Shown piece by piece: positions 8,234 through 17,543 of a DNA stretch of 64,000 bases. The notes under the pieces were generated by a model. The model was not told the origin of the DNA and did not search any database. It saw only the letters and a program-made list of their open reading frames with translations. The stretch's first letter is position 1; each line of letters starts with the position of its first letter. Position numbers and translations under genes: made by a program. Source of the stretch: Pseudomonadota bacterium (GTDB lineage: Bacteria > Pseudomonadota > Gammaproteobacteria > Burkholderiales > JAKAFK01); NCBI GenBank assembly GCA_021817985.1, contig JAKAFK010000008.1, positions 21,258 through 85,257 of the forward strand. Reading direction: 5' to 3'.

Positions 8234-8718
8234 CGAGAATCTTCCTCCAGCCTGTGGATTTGTTTTAGAGATTTGCCACTTATAATCATGGTTATGTGCA
8301 GCTACGGACGTGACGCTTTTTGGCCGCCGCCAAGCGTTTCTGTGGGGGTCATGATACACGAAACAGTAAGGGCCGCAAGGGTATTCACCCCTTTCGATCA
8401 GGAATTTGTTGCAACAATGCGACAAAACTTTTCTATGAATCAAAAATATTTTTTGATCCGTGCAACCCCCCTGAATATTGGAGAGATTCAAGACCGGCGT
8501 CGGCGCCGATGGACCTGCGCCCGGCGCGGAAAGACCCGGCAGACCACTGCGGCATCCAATGGCCGTGTGTCGCCGTGTTGGCGCCGTTATCGTCGGATGT
8601 TAAACTCGGGAAAAGGATCGCCTTCTTTCGTCGTAAAACATGACCTCCCAGGGGTTGCCCGGTCGGCGCTCCATCATGGCAACCCCATGGGGAGTCAAAC
8701 ACTCGGCCCCTTCTGATC
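8234..8718. promoter_or_regulatory. Divergent intergenic region between fadL and the ClC gene
   Basis: No convincing gene is seen in these 485 bases. The stretch 8400-8460 is unusually AT-rich for the region. It contains a perfect 12-bp palindrome TTGTTGCAACAA (8406-8417) and an ATCAAAAA...TTTTTGAT inverted repeat (about 8439-8457), which are candidate operator or promoter elements. A TATAAG box on the minus strand near 8280 could serve fadL. Confidence 0.4.
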
Positions 8719-10131
8719 GTGTCTCAACGGTATGCCTACACGCAAATCCTGCACGGCATGGGCCACCACCTCGTGGCGCTGCTGCGGCTCGCGCGTCGGC
8801 ATCTTCACCGTACGTGGCTGCGGTTCGGTGTCTTATGGGTAGGCTCGCTCATCGTCGGCCTGCTCGGGGTACTCTTCGCCAATTGGAGCAACGACGCCTC
8901 GGCAATCTTTCTGAAGTGGATCGCCGGGCGCTCCTGGCTTGCGCTCCTCATCACCCCCGCGCTTGCGGCCAGCGGCGCGTGGCTCACGGGGCGATGGTTC
9001 AGGGGCAGCGAGGGCAGTGGCATTCCCCAAGTCATCGGCGCCATCCATGCGCCCCGCGACCCTGCACGCATCGACGGCCTGTTCGGGCCGCGCATCATCA
9101 TCGGCAAGATCGGCCTGGGCCTGATGGGCCTCTTGGGCGGCCTCACGATCGGGCGGGAAGGCCCGACGGTGCACATCGGCGCATCGGTCATGTACATGAT
9201 GCGCCGCTTCTTTCCGCGGGTCTCGGTGCCCACCGAGCGCCTCCTCCTGCTGGCCGGCGCCGCCTCCGGTCTGTCGGCCGCGTTCAACACGCCGCTCGCC
9301 GGCATCCTGTTCGCGATCGAAGAGCTGAGCAGAAGCTTCGAAGTGCGGACCAACGGCGTGCTGATCACCAGCATCATCTTCTCCGGCCTCATGTCCCTGG
9401 CGCTGGCCGGAAATTACCTCTACTTCGGCCAGATCAGCGCCCCTACCCTCTTCCCGCTCGGATTCTCGGTGCCGGTCATCGTGGCGTCCGTGCTGTGCGG
9501 GCTCGCCGGAGCCCTCTTCAACCTGGCGCTGCTGCGGCCGGCACGCTGGATTCCGCGGACAGTGCTGACATGGCGGTCCAAGTCGCCCCTCCTCTGGGGC
9601 GCCGGCCTCGGCCTTCTGGTCGCGATCATCGGCGTCACGCTCGGCGGTCAGACCTGGGGCAGTGGGTACGATCAGGCTCGGCACCTGCTGATGAACCAGG
9701 GCCCCCAGGTGGGCTGGTACTATCCGCTGGCCAAGCTCGCCACGACGGTACTGTCCTACATCATCGGCATCCCAGGCGGCCTTTTTTCGCCGTCGCTGTC
9801 GGTGGGCGCCGGGTTCGGCCAATGGATGAGCCTCTGGTTCGGCCGATATCCCCAGCCCGCGCTCGTCGCGGTGTGCATGGTCGGCTACCTCGCCGCCGTA
9901 ACCCAATCCCCGCTGACCTCCTTCGTGATCGTCATGGAGATGGTCAATGGCGGCGGCCTCGTGATTCCCCTCATGGCCAGCGCCTTGGTCAGCAGCTGGG
10001 TCGCGCGGTTCTTCACGCCCCCGCTCTATGAGGCCCTCGCCGAGCAGAAATATTTTGGGGAACCGCATCAATCGCACACGCCGGTCCCGGCGCCTGCAAC
10101 CGCGGCGGCAGACGCCGAGAAGGCCGGCTGA
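8719..10131 (+). CDS. ClC-family chloride channel or H+/Cl- antiporter
   Basis: A 470-residue integral membrane protein with the three ClC signature loops in order: GSGIPQ (about residue 100), GREGPTVHIGA (about 149) and GGLFSPSLSVGAGFG (about 352). The second signature has Glu at the position of the gating glutamate. About ten hydrophobic helices are present, and the C-terminal 30 residues are hydrophilic and Ala/Pro-rich, with no CBS domains. ClC proteins move chloride, often coupled to protons; in acid-exposed bacteria they help acid resistance. The start is uncertain: GTG 8719 gives the longest frame, and ATG 8758 (MGHHLVALLRL) is equally possible because neither has a good ribosome-binding site. 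It stands alone, divergent from fadL and convergent with lipS2. Confidence 0.9.
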   Translation: MSQRYAYTQILHGMGHHLVALLRLARRHLHRTWLRFGVLWVGSLIVGLLGVLFANWSNDASAIFLKWIAGRSWLALLITPALAASGAWLTGRWFRGSEGSGIPQVIGAIHAPRDPARIDGLFGPRIIIGKIGLGLMGLLGGLTIGREGPTVHIGASVMYMMRRFFPRVSVPTERLLLLAGAASGLSAAFNTPLAGILFAIEELSRSFEVRTNGVLITSIIFSGLMSLALAGNYLYFGQISAPTLFPLGFSVPVIVASVLCGLAGALFNLALLRPARWIPRTVLTWRSKSPLLWGAGLGLLVAIIGVTLGGQTWGSGYDQARHLLMNQGPQVGWYYPLAKLATTVLSYIIGIPGGLFSPSLSVGAGFGQWMSLWFGRYPQPALVAVCMVGYLAAVTQSPLTSFVIVMEMVNGGGLVIPLMASALVSSWVARFFTPPLYEALAEQKYFGEPHQSHTPVPAPATAAADAEKAG

Positions 10132-10150
10132 ACCTCGCGCGCGAGCCGCG

Positions 10151-10169
10151 CCGGGCCTAATCGGCCCGG
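10151..10169. terminator. Hairpin between the convergent clc and lipS2 genes
   Basis: CCGGGCC and GGCCCGG form a 7-bp stem with a 5-base loop 20 bases after the clc stop. It has no T-run and could act on either strand. The remaining bases up to 10350 show nothing else recognisable. Confidence 0.4.
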
Positions 10170-10350
10170 GCATCCATTATGAGCGACATTGGATCAGAGG
10201 CCATCGGCGAAACGGCGGGCGCGCCATGCCCGCTCAATCTCAGAGCGCCTAAGAAATCGGAAAAGGAACCACAAGCATGCCCAGGCCAGAAGGGCCTCTG
10301 AACGCCCTCCTCGATATCCACGCTGCGCGGCCGACTCGCCCCCAGGCGCC

Positions 10351-11490
10351 CTAAAAAAACCCTGCGCCGACGTCCTCGCCCGCCATCTGGCGCTTGACCG
10401 CCGCGACATCCAGCGCCTCGAGCGCGAACGGGAAAGACAGGATATCCGTCGGCGTGGAATCGCCATAAGGCCGGTTGCAGGCCGAGACCGTTTCATCGAG
10501 GCTCCCGGGACATCCCGAAGTCTGGAAGGGCTTTCCGGATTGGATCTGGGCCTCGAGCGCCGACTTCTCCATGCCGAAATCCGTCACCCGCCCCGCCCCG
10601 TCGAAGGCCATGCGCGTCACGTGTCCGCCCGCATAGTCGATGAGAAAGCGCGCAAGCTGCACGCGTCGCCACTGCCCCCGGTCCACCGGGGGCCACTCCT
10701 CCATCAGAGACCCGCGTTCGGGGAAGAAGGCGAACATGTGGTTGTGCCCTCCCATCTCCTTGATGCGCTGGCAGGTCTCCAGGATCTCGCGTTCGGTTTC
10801 CCCCATGCCGCAGATCAAGTGTGCGCCAAACTTCTCCGGCCCAAAGATCTCGGCCGCCCACTCGATGGCCTCCCAATACTTCTCGTAGCGATGTGGGGAG
10901 TCCACGGTCTTGCCCCGCGTGCGCTCGAAAATCGTCGGCGTCACGGCGTCCAGCGCCACCGTAAAGATGTCGGCACCCAGCGACTTCAGTTCGATGAGAT
11001 CCTCGCGCGTCATGGTCGTCGGATTCGACAGAATCGACACCGGAATCCCAGGCAATGCCGCAACCCAGCGTGCAAGCAGAACCCGCGTGTCGGCGTCCGA
11101 TGCCGGATGGGTGATCATGGAGATGCACATCCGCTGAAAGCGCCCTTGATCGCCCCCCGCCTTGACTCGCGCGATCACCTCCTCGAAGCGGGCCGTCGGC
11201 CAGTCCACCCGGATGAAGTTGCGATCCGCGAAGTCGCGCGCTTCCTCGCGATGGCGGGCAAGGCCGCAATAGGAGCAGTTGGCGCGGCATCCTTCCGGGT
11301 AGGTGACCAACAGGTTCAAGCAATGCGTGCAGCCCGTCCGATGCATGAGCCCCGGAACGAGCCCCAGCGTGATCGCCGCCGCCGTGCTCATCTGGACATA
11401 TTCCGGCGAGCGCATCTGGGGCGTCTTGACATGGTAGTTCGGCCGGTACACGTGGACCGGCTGGACCTGCTCAGCACCGCCATTCATCAT
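10351..11490 (-). CDS. lipS2: Radical SAM lipoyl synthase subunit LipS2
   Basis: A 379-residue radical SAM enzyme. The start is an ATG-ATG pair at 11490 with GAGGGG upstream. The [4Fe-4S]/SAM motif CRANCSYC (CxxxCxxC) lies near residue 82, preceded by a further Cys pair (TGCTHC) that may hold an auxiliary cluster. In sHdr-containing organisms two radical SAM proteins, LipS1 and LipS2, are known to add the two sulfurs to the octanoyl chain on the lipoate-binding protein in place of LipA. It is the last gene of the lipoate-assembly block (lipS1, sLpl, lipT, lipS2) and follows lipT by 50 bases. Assignment as LipS2 rather than LipS1 rests on gene order. Confidence 0.8.
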   Translation of the reverse strand: MMNGGAEQVQPVHVYRPNYHVKTPQMRSPEYVQMSTAAAITLGLVPGLMHRTGCTHCLNLLVTYPEGCRANCSYCGLARHREEARDFADRNFIRVDWPTARFEEVIARVKAGGDQGRFQRMCISMITHPASDADTRVLLARWVAALPGIPVSILSNPTTMTREDLIELKSLGADIFTVALDAVTPTIFERTRGKTVDSPHRYEKYWEAIEWAAEIFGPEKFGAHLICGMGETEREILETCQRIKEMGGHNHMFAFFPERGSLMEEWPPVDRGQWRRVQLARFLIDYAGGHVTRMAFDGAGRVTDFGMEKSALEAQIQSGKPFQTSGCPGSLDETVSACNRPYGDSTPTDILSFPFALEALDVAAVKRQMAGEDVGAGFF

Positions 11491-11540
11491 GGTTCCCCTC
11501 TGTTCCAATCCGTCTGCGGGCGCTTCCAGCGCCTCGCGCC

Positions 11541-12626
11541 CTACGGGATCGACGGCCCCTCGGCGAAATATTCCGGAAACGCGATCCATCCCCGGCGATG
11601 CACGTCGTCACGCTGCGCCAAATCGCGTCCCCAACAGCGCTCAAGCTCCTTGCGCCGCACCACCGCGCGCGCGAGCGTGGTCTCGAACTGGTCGCGCACA
11701 TCCTCTTCGAATGCGGCGAGCGCAACCTCCGGGGCACCGCGCGCCGCTTGCGCGACCGCCTCGCCGGCGCGCTCGCCGGAGATGACCGCGGCCGCAATGC
11801 CGGCACCCGACACCGGGTGAGTAAGCCCGGCAGCGTCTCCGACCAGGAGAACGCTTCCCACCACCAACCGTTCGCGCAAGCCGCCCACCGGAATCATTCC
11901 GCCTGTACGGCTCATGATCCCGGGGCGCACGCGCCCCTCTTCCACGAGCCGCCGGTGCAGGGCGTCGAGCGGTCGCTTGAGGTCACGCGCAAAGCGCTTG
12001 TCGACACCCAGGCCGATGTTCGCAACCGACCCTTTCGGAAACAGCCACGCATAGCCCCCCGGATAATCCCCCGACAGCCAGATGCTGGTGTCTTGGTCGC
12101 GCTCGTTGAGCGCCACCGTGTACTGCCGGGCATGAACCGTCTCCAGCGGCTTGAGCCCCAGGGCGTGCGCGACAGACGAGTGCGGGCCGTCCGCCGCGAT
12201 GAGCCACCGGAAGCGGATCTCCCGCTCCGAACGGAGCCCGGCGATGCGCGCCGCACAAGCCCCCGGATCGAGTCCCGCAAGCCGCGTCGACAGCGCCAAC
12301 CGCGCACCGGCGCGTTCGGCCGTGGCCGCCAGCGCCTGGTCGAAGCGCGCCCGGTCAATCATGAGGCCGCGCGCTTCCGATCGAAAAACAGCCCCAGAGG
12401 GCAGGCAAGTCCTCATGCCCAGAATCTTCTGGGCGCTCACCCCGTCGGCCTGCGCGTATGCGCCAAGCGGCGCCGGAATCCACTCCGCGCATTGCACGGG
12501 CACACCGATCTCCGCACGCCGCTCGACGGCCAGGACGGACAACCCCAGCGCGGCAGCGACAGCGGCGGCCGCTGCCCCGGCGGGCCCCAGGCCGACGACC
12601 AGCACGTCGGCATGACTGTGGCTCAT
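11541..12626 (-). CDS. lipT: LipT, geranylgeranyl-reductase-like FAD oxidoreductase of lipoate assembly
   Basis: A 361-residue flavoprotein. The Rossmann FAD motif GLGPAGAAAAAVAAALG opens the protein and the second FAD motif GDAAGLTHPVSGAGI lies near residue 270, the layout of geranylgeranyl-reductase-family oxidoreductases. ATG 12626 overlaps the sLpl stop as ATGA, so translation is coupled. In sHdr organisms a flavoprotein of this type, LipT, is encoded between sLpl and LipS2 and is thought to supply electrons or control redox state during lipoyl formation. That role comes from gene context in the family and is not shown here. Confidence 0.8.
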   Translation of the reverse strand: MSHSHADVLVVGLGPAGAAAAAVAAALGLSVLAVERRAEIGVPVQCAEWIPAPLGAYAQADGVSAQKILGMRTCLPSGAVFRSEARGLMIDRARFDQALAATAERAGARLALSTRLAGLDPGACAARIAGLRSEREIRFRWLIAADGPHSSVAHALGLKPLETVHARQYTVALNERDQDTSIWLSGDYPGGYAWLFPKGSVANIGLGVDKRFARDLKRPLDALHRRLVEEGRVRPGIMSRTGGMIPVGGLRERLVVGSVLLVGDAAGLTHPVSGAGIAAAVISGERAGEAVAQAARGAPEVALAAFEEDVRDQFETTLARAVVRRKELERCWGRDLAQRDDVHRRGWIAFPEYFAEGPSIP

Positions 12627-13705
12627 GCGGCCGTTCCCGGTGCGAGGGCCGGCGCCTCCAGCGCCGCGCGCACGACCCATGCGAAGTCGGCGGGTCGAAG
12701 TCCGAGCATGTCGACCCCGCGTCCTTCGAAAAACGCTTCGATGCGTGCCTCCAGCCCTTCCAGCGCGGTATCGCGCAAGGCGGCCTCGAGGTCGGCCACC
12801 GTCCGCCGCGGGCTGATGAAGAAATCGCCCGTAAACCAGACCTGCTTGAGCCGCCCGCTCGGCACATCGAACCGCGCGCGGGCTCTGAGAAGGCCGCCCG
12901 ATGTCTTCACCCAGGCTTCATGAAGGGGCTGATCGCCTGTGGGGCGATCGATCAGGCGCACCCAGTCTTCCCCGTCAATCTCGGCCAGCGTCTGCTCGAG
13001 GCGCCCTCGCTCGGCGCGGTTCAGGGTGCCCTCGACCCCGCTCACGCCGAATTCGCGTTCAAACGCGCCGAGAAGCCTCGCCTTGACCTCCGGAAGGGCG
13101 GGGGGCGAGCCCAGGATGTCCTTGAGGCTCGATACCCGATCGCGCGCCGACGCGATCGCCTTGTCGGAGAGCTTCTCGGCCGGAATCTTGAGGACGCGCA
13201 GCATCCTCTCGATGTCGAATTCAATCAGCAGCGTGCCCTGGTACAACAGCGCATCGCCTTCGAAAATCCCGCCCGTCCCGGAGATCTTGCGGCCGTCCAC
13301 TTCGATGTCGTTGCGCGGCCGAAACGCCGCATCGACCCCCAACGTCCGGATGCCGGCCACCGCCGCCTGGCAGATTCGCTCCGAGATGACCGCCAGGCTC
13401 GCATGGCCGAAATCGCGCTTGTGCGCATAAAGTTCCCACCCGAGCTGCGCCTCATCGCAGTAGATCGCCCCGCCGCCCGTGATCCGCCTCGACACGGCGA
13501 TCCCTTGCGCCCGGCAGTAGTCGAGGTCGAGCTCTTGGTCGACGCTTTGATGAAAGCCCAGCAGCGCGCACGGGCGAAACCGGAGGAAGCGCAGTGTGGG
13601 CGGCGCCTCGCCCGAAGCCAGCGCATCCAGCAGCGCACGGTTCAAGGCAATGTTTTCGGCCGCCTCGCGCACCCCGGTATCCAGCACGCGCCACGTCGGG
13701 CTCAT
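12623..13705 (-). CDS. slpl(AB): sHdr-associated lipoate-protein ligase sLpl (fused catalytic and accessory domains)
   Basis: A 360-residue ligase. The lipoate/octanoate loop SRRITGGGAIYCDE is near residue 72 and the catalytic Lys motif GRKISGTGG near residue 140, both intact. The C-terminal 110 residues form the LplB-like accessory domain used for adenylation, so both halves of a classical LplA are in one chain. In this pathway it would attach octanoate or lipoate to LbpA before sulfur insertion. It begins nine bases after the lipS1 stop and overlaps lipT by four bases. The protein's relation to LbpA rather than to pyruvate or glycine dehydrogenase proteins is inferred from the operon. Confidence 0.87.
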   Translation of the reverse strand: MSPTWRVLDTGVREAAENIALNRALLDALASGEAPPTLRFLRFRPCALLGFHQSVDQELDLDYCRAQGIAVSRRITGGGAIYCDEAQLGWELYAHKRDFGHASLAVISERICQAAVAGIRTLGVDAAFRPRNDIEVDGRKISGTGGIFEGDALLYQGTLLIEFDIERMLRVLKIPAEKLSDKAIASARDRVSSLKDILGSPPALPEVKARLLGAFEREFGVSGVEGTLNRAERGRLEQTLAEIDGEDWVRLIDRPTGDQPLHEAWVKTSGGLLRARARFDVPSGRLKQVWFTGDFFISPRRTVADLEAALRDTALEGLEARIEAFFEGRGVDMLGLRPADFAWVVRAALEAPALAPGTAA

Positions 13706-13714
13706 GTCTGGCCC

Positions 13715-14857
13715 CTAGCCGCCACGGGCTGCAAGGACGACCGGGACGCCCGCCAGGCGCCCGGCAAAGCGGCGGGCGCGCTCGTGCGCCACGATTTGGT
13801 CGAGATCGAGGATCAGTCCGGAGTTCTCCGCGCGGGTCGCCAGCACTTCATCGCCCACGGCGATTGAACAGCACGAGGGCGTGACGCGCACCTGGCGACC
13901 GAGGCGCGCAGCGAGTTCCACCACGCCATCCGCGGGGTGGGCAACGCCATTGAGCCCGGCCATCACGGCATAGGCGTCGATGGCCACTTTTGCGCGACCG
14001 GACGGGCGTGCGCAACCCAGCAGGAGCGGGATGTCCGGCAGTGCCGCGCGGGCATCCATGAAGAAGCGGCCGATCTCCCCGCTTTCGGGCACCGAGAAAG
14101 GGCGCTTCGCGGGCGCATAGAACGGCATCGCCACCACGAGCACCACGGCGGCGGGCACATGACGGCCGACGATCTCAAGCGCCGCCCGTTCCCCCAGAAA
14201 ACGCCCGTAGTGAAGGCCCAGCACGATGTGCGGCACCACCTTGAGGCGCGTCGCGACCAGATGTTCGAGGCTGCGCTCGAAATCGTCCACGGTGCGGCGC
14301 AGGTGATACACCTGCGTGATGGTCTCCTGCGCGCCGATCACGTCCATCATGGCGGCATCGATCCCGCAATCCTCCATGCGATGGGCGATGTCGCGATCGA
14401 CCAGCGCGGTATGCATCGCGATCTTGAACTGCGGGAAAGTGTCCTTGATCCGGCGAATGGTCGGATAATAGGGGCCGTACTCCACTTCGTTGCGGAGGTT
14501 CGAACCGCCGGTCAGCAGCATGCCGCGGGCGCCGGCGGCGATGCTGTCGTTGACCGCGCGCCACAGGGCCTCGGGCGTGCGCGCCGGGATCATGGGTTCG
14601 AGGATCTTGGCCTTGCAGTGGTCGCACTTGAGCTTGCACTCGGCCCCGGTGATCGACACGGCCGGCCACGTGTTCCGGCCGCAGGCCGAAATTTCGGAGG
14701 TGGCATAGGCCTTGAACGAAGGCGTATAGAAATTCACGCCCTCGGACGGGCGCCCTTTCCTCTCGCCGAAACGCCTCTCCAGCCCGGAAACGATCTGCGC
14801 ATCGAGCCGGAGGTCGTCCAGCGGTTCAATCTGTTCGACGATCGAAAGCCAGTCCAT
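13715..14857 (-). CDS. lipS1: Radical SAM lipoyl synthase subunit LipS1
   Basis: A 380-residue radical SAM protein. ATG 14857 is chosen because AAGGGGG precedes it and no homologous-looking sequence lies further upstream. The CxxxCxxC motif appears as CKLKCDHCKAK near residue 76. Downstream GGSNLRNEVEYG resembles the SAM-binding part of the barrel, and a late SCCS pair may bind an auxiliary cluster. It stands between lbpA2, its presumed substrate, and sLpl. LipS1 and LipS2 together replace LipA in sHdr-linked lipoate synthesis, each presumably adding one sulfur. The number 1 is assigned from position next to sLpl. Confidence 0.8.
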   Translation of the reverse strand: MDWLSIVEQIEPLDDLRLDAQIVSGLERRFGERKGRPSEGVNFYTPSFKAYATSEISACGRNTWPAVSITGAECKLKCDHCKAKILEPMIPARTPEALWRAVNDSIAAGARGMLLTGGSNLRNEVEYGPYYPTIRRIKDTFPQFKIAMHTALVDRDIAHRMEDCGIDAAMMDVIGAQETITQVYHLRRTVDDFERSLEHLVATRLKVVPHIVLGLHYGRFLGERAALEIVGRHVPAAVVLVVAMPFYAPAKRPFSVPESGEIGRFFMDARAALPDIPLLLGCARPSGRAKVAIDAYAVMAGLNGVAHPADGVVELAARLGRQVRVTPSCCSIAVGDEVLATRAENSGLILDLDQIVAHERARRFAGRLAGVPVVLAARGG

Positions 14858-14963
14858 CGTGCAACGCCCCCTTCGCCGGCGTTCGGTTTCAGGTCCCGAA
14901 AAACAGGAGGGCGATGTTCGTCGCACCGCCCCCCCTGTCGCGCCAATCGGCCGCATGCCGCCA

Positions 14964-15401
14964 TCAGCAACCGCCAAACCCCTCGGCATTCATCTTGGCT
15001 TCGAAGGCCGCCGCCACCGCCGCACCGGTGATGAGGACGCCCGCCTCGGCGTCCCAATCGACAGGCTTCATCCGGACCAGCCAGCCCGCATGGTAGGGAT
15101 CCCCATTGATCGTGCCCGGCTTCGCCGCCACGGCATCATTGGAGGCCAGGATCTCGCCCGTCACCGGTGCCTTCACCGGGCCGACCCATTTGCCGGACTC
15201 GACGGTCGCCACCGACTTGTTCTGGTCGATCGACTTGCCCGCTTTCTTCGGCGTGTAGGAGACGATTTCCCCGGCCAGCGAACAGGCATAGGCGGTCATG
15301 CCCACGGTGATCGTGCCGTCCGCCTCGCGGCGCGCCCAGACATTGTTCTCGACGTTGTAGTAAAGATCGTCGGGGAGATTGCAGCCGCGCACCGTTGCCA
15401 T
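14964..15401 (-). CDS. lbpA: Lipoate-binding protein LbpA2 (GcvH-like)
   Basis: A 145-residue GcvH-like protein. The lipoyl-lysine hairpin is SVATVESGKWVGPVKAPVTG, in which the Lys of ESGKW is the predicted attachment site; in classical GcvH the equivalent reads VESVKA. The N-terminal CNLPDDLYYNVENNVW is typical of sHdr-associated LbpA. LbpA carries lipoate as the cofactor of the sHdr sulfur-oxidation system rather than of glycine cleavage; no gcvP or gcvT lies nearby. Start ATG 15401. It precedes lipS1 by about 105 bases and follows a DsrE-like gene after 214 bases in which I see no gene. Confidence 0.88.
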   Translation of the reverse strand: MATVRGCNLPDDLYYNVENNVWARREADGTITVGMTAYACSLAGEIVSYTPKKAGKSIDQNKSVATVESGKWVGPVKAPVTGEILASNDAVAAKPGTINGDPYHAGWLVRMKPVDWDAEAGVLITGAAVAAAFEAKMNAEGFGGC

Positions 15402-15615
15402 TGCTTTTACGCCTTTCGAATCAAGTGAAAGAAGGAACTCACTTCGCCGACGGGTTCTTCGTCGGCCGCTCGTCTCGCAAGCATCCCGGCTGCTTTGTTT
15501 TCTGGTGCGCGAAGGCAACGGGGCACGCCGGGCGTTGAATCTTGATGCCCGCGACGGCGCCATGCTTCAGTCTAGACCATCGCTGCGCGCTCTCCCGCAG
15601 CGTCTTGCGCCCGCT

Positions 15616-16011
15616 TTAGAAGAAAAGCGCCTTGTCGCAGCTCAAGATCAGATCGGCAAGCGTGCTCGCATTCGAAATCTCGTCGATTTCTTCGATCACA
15701 TCGCCCACCTCGATGTCGTAACCGGGCAGCGCGGGCTTGCACAGATGAAGCTTCACGCCGGCAGCCTTCGCATCGCGCATGAAGTCGAGGATTGTCTTGC
15801 CCCCCTTCATCGCTGTCAAGTCTTGCGCAACGCCATGCTTGCCGAGGAGCACACCTTCCATGGTGAAAAAGACTTTGACCTCGACGTCCATCGAGGCGAG
15901 GATCGCGCCGATATAAAAAGGCGTTGCGCACCGATGGGGCGTGGACGGGCCGCTCGTCATCACAATGACGACGGATTTCTCTTCGTTCTCGACATAGCGG
16001 GCATCCGTCAT
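15616..16011 (-). CDS. DsrE-family sulfur carrier-like protein
   Basis: A 131-residue DsrE/YchN-fold protein with the strand-loop pattern VVIVMTSGPSTPHRCATPFY, EVKVFFTMEGV and VKLHLCKPAL; cysteines in HRCA and HLCKP are candidates for persulfide binding. ATG 16011 overlaps the lbpA1 stop as ATGA, so the two are translationally coupled. It lies between the two lbpA genes, a place where DsrE-like genes are often found in lbpA-containing sHdr clusters. It differs clearly from DsrE3A at 24.8 kb. Its exact role is inferred to be persulfide transfer or a structural partner of LbpA. Confidence 0.78.
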   Translation of the reverse strand: MTDARYVENEEKSVVIVMTSGPSTPHRCATPFYIGAILASMDVEVKVFFTMEGVLLGKHGVAQDLTAMKGGKTILDFMRDAKAAGVKLHLCKPALPGYDIEVGDVIEEIDEISNASTLADLILSCDKALFF

Positions 16012-16484
16012 TCGGAGATCCCTTCCCCACGGGTACAGTAGATTTCTTCGCGCCCGGCGCGTTCGCAATACCCTGTCTTCGCGGCGCTGCCGATCAGCAG
16101 ATGCGAAAGAGCCTCCGCGATGCCGGCCTGCGGCCGCACGCGCGCAATCCAGGCATCGTACGGTGCATCGTTGAGAAGACCCGGATTGTCCAGCACGTCA
16201 GGATTCGCATCGACGATGACGCAATCGAAGACATTCGGCACCGGCCCGGCCCATTTCCCGCTCTCGATGGTTGCCACCGGCTTGCCGCTCGGGCGAGCCG
16301 TCCCGGGCTTGCGCACGCGCACATGCAAGATCTTGCCGGCGATCGCCTGCGAAAGATCGGTCATGCCGATCGACAGGAGACCGCCGGCCTCTGGCCGCAC
16401 CCAGATCTGGTACTGGTCGTCATAATAAAGCTCGGGGCGAAATTCGCAACCGTTGCACTCGTCCAGCCGCTTTGCAGGCATCAT
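16008..16484 (-). CDS. lbpA: Lipoate-binding protein LbpA1 (GcvH-like)
   Basis: A 158-residue GcvH-like protein with the attachment motif VATIESGKWAGP (Lys in ESGKW). Two N-terminal cysteines (DECNGCEF) and a C-terminal Cys-containing tail (TGYCERAGREEIYC) are absent from LbpA2. The start is an ATG-ATG pair at 16484 with GGGAG upstream. It follows hdrB2 after 147 bases and overlaps the following dsrE. Two distinct LbpA proteins in one operon suggest separate roles, for example different partners or redox steps. Lipoylation at the conserved Lys is expected from the family. Confidence 0.85.
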   Translation of the reverse strand: MMPAKRLDECNGCEFRPELYYDDQYQIWVRPEAGGLLSIGMTDLSQAIAGKILHVRVRKPGTARPSGKPVATIESGKWAGPVPNVFDCVIVDANPDVLDNPGLLNDAPYDAWIARVRPQAGIAEALSHLLIGSAAKTGYCERAGREEIYCTRGEGISE

Positions 16485-16631
16485 GGCTCCCGTTCGAGGC
16501 CACCGACGCGGAGAATGCGGAACCGGCCCCTTCGCCCACGGCGCAAGCTGGCTCGAGAGGTTCTCCCGCGCGATCCGCCCGCCCGTCGTTCCGGAAGTCC
16601 CCTTATAGGCCCGGCAGGCCCGAGACGCAGG

Positions 16632-17543
16632 CTAGATGATACCTTTCCCGTGCAAAAAATCGAGCGAGTCGCTCACATTCTCATGAATGGCCAGCTTGCG
16701 GGCGGACAGGCCCAGCGCAAGACCGAGCAGCTGCGTGAAGTAGAGGACCTTGACCCCGGTCTTGATGCCGAACTCCGTCTCGGCCCGCACCTGATGCATC
16801 TCGAGGCCGGAATGGCAGGTCGGGCATTCGGTGGCGATCACTTCCGCGCCGCATTCTTCGGCGGCCTGCAGGATATTGAGCACCAGCTGGGTAGACGTGT
16901 CCGAGTCCGACAGCGTATGCGCGCCCCCGCAGCAAGCCGTCTTCAGTGGAAAATCGACGTTCACCGCGCCGGCCGCCGCCAGCAGGTCGTCCATGAAGTG
17001 CGGCTTGTGGCTCGACTCCGAGCCTGGGCCTTGGTCCTTCTCCGGGAAGATCTGGCGCGGCCGCGTGTACATGCACCCGTAATAGTTGGCGATTCGGATC
17101 CCGTTGAGGTTCTTCGTAAGTCTCGCCTTGATGCCTTCTGCGCCGACCGCCTCGATCAGCCACTCGAGCAGATGAACGGTCCGCACGTCCCCCTGATAGA
17201 CCGGATCGTCCGCCCGTCTCGCGAGATCCTGCACGGTGGCAAGCGCCGTCTCGGAGGTCGCGAGCTCGTACTCGGCTTTCTTGAGATTGTGGTAGCAGCC
17301 GTTGCACGGGGCCATGACCGTGTCGTAGCCCATCTTGTCGGCGGCGATCGCCATGTTCCGCGCCGACATGTACGTCTGCAGCATGGGATGGATGTTCTTC
17401 ACCTCCATGGCGCCGCAGCAGTTCCAGTCGTGCAAGGTCTCCATCTCGAGTTCGAGCGCCTTGACCAGTGCGCGTGTCGAGCGGTCGTACGGCCCCCCGG
17501 AGCCCTCCAGGGCACAGCCGGGATAATACGCCACTTTAGGCAT
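16632..17543 (-). CDS. hdrB2: sHdr subunit HdrB2
   Basis: A 303-residue protein with two intact CCG domains, the cysteine-rich modules that bind noncubane [4Fe-4S] clusters in HdrB. The first has YYPGC, NCCGAME and APCNGC; the second has YYGC, ACCGGAH and ECPTC. In methanogens this is the heterodisulfide-reducing site; in sHdr it is expected to work in the oxidative direction on lipoate-bound or protein-bound sulfur. ATG 17543 overlaps hdrC2 by eight bases. All ligands are present, so the subunit should be functional. Confidence 0.92.
   Translation of the reverse strand: MPKVAYYPGCALEGSGGPYDRSTRALVKALELEMETLHDWNCCGAMEVKNIHPMLQTYMSARNMAIAADKMGYDTVMAPCNGCYHNLKKAEYELATSETALATVQDLARRADDPVYQGDVRTVHLLEWLIEAVGAEGIKARLTKNLNGIRIANYYGCMYTRPRQIFPEKDQGPGSESSHKPHFMDDLLAAAGAVNVDFPLKTACCGGAHTLSDSDTSTQLVLNILQAAEECGAEVIATECPTCHSGLEMHQVRAETEFGIKTGVKVLYFTQLLGLALGLSARKLAIHENVSDSLDFLHGKGII

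Noticed and set aside
14964..16484. Glycine-cleavage H protein as identity of the two GcvH-like genes
   Set aside because: The lysine motif is ESGKW as in sHdr-linked LbpA, and no glycine-cleavage genes are nearby, while hdr and lipoate-assembly genes are.
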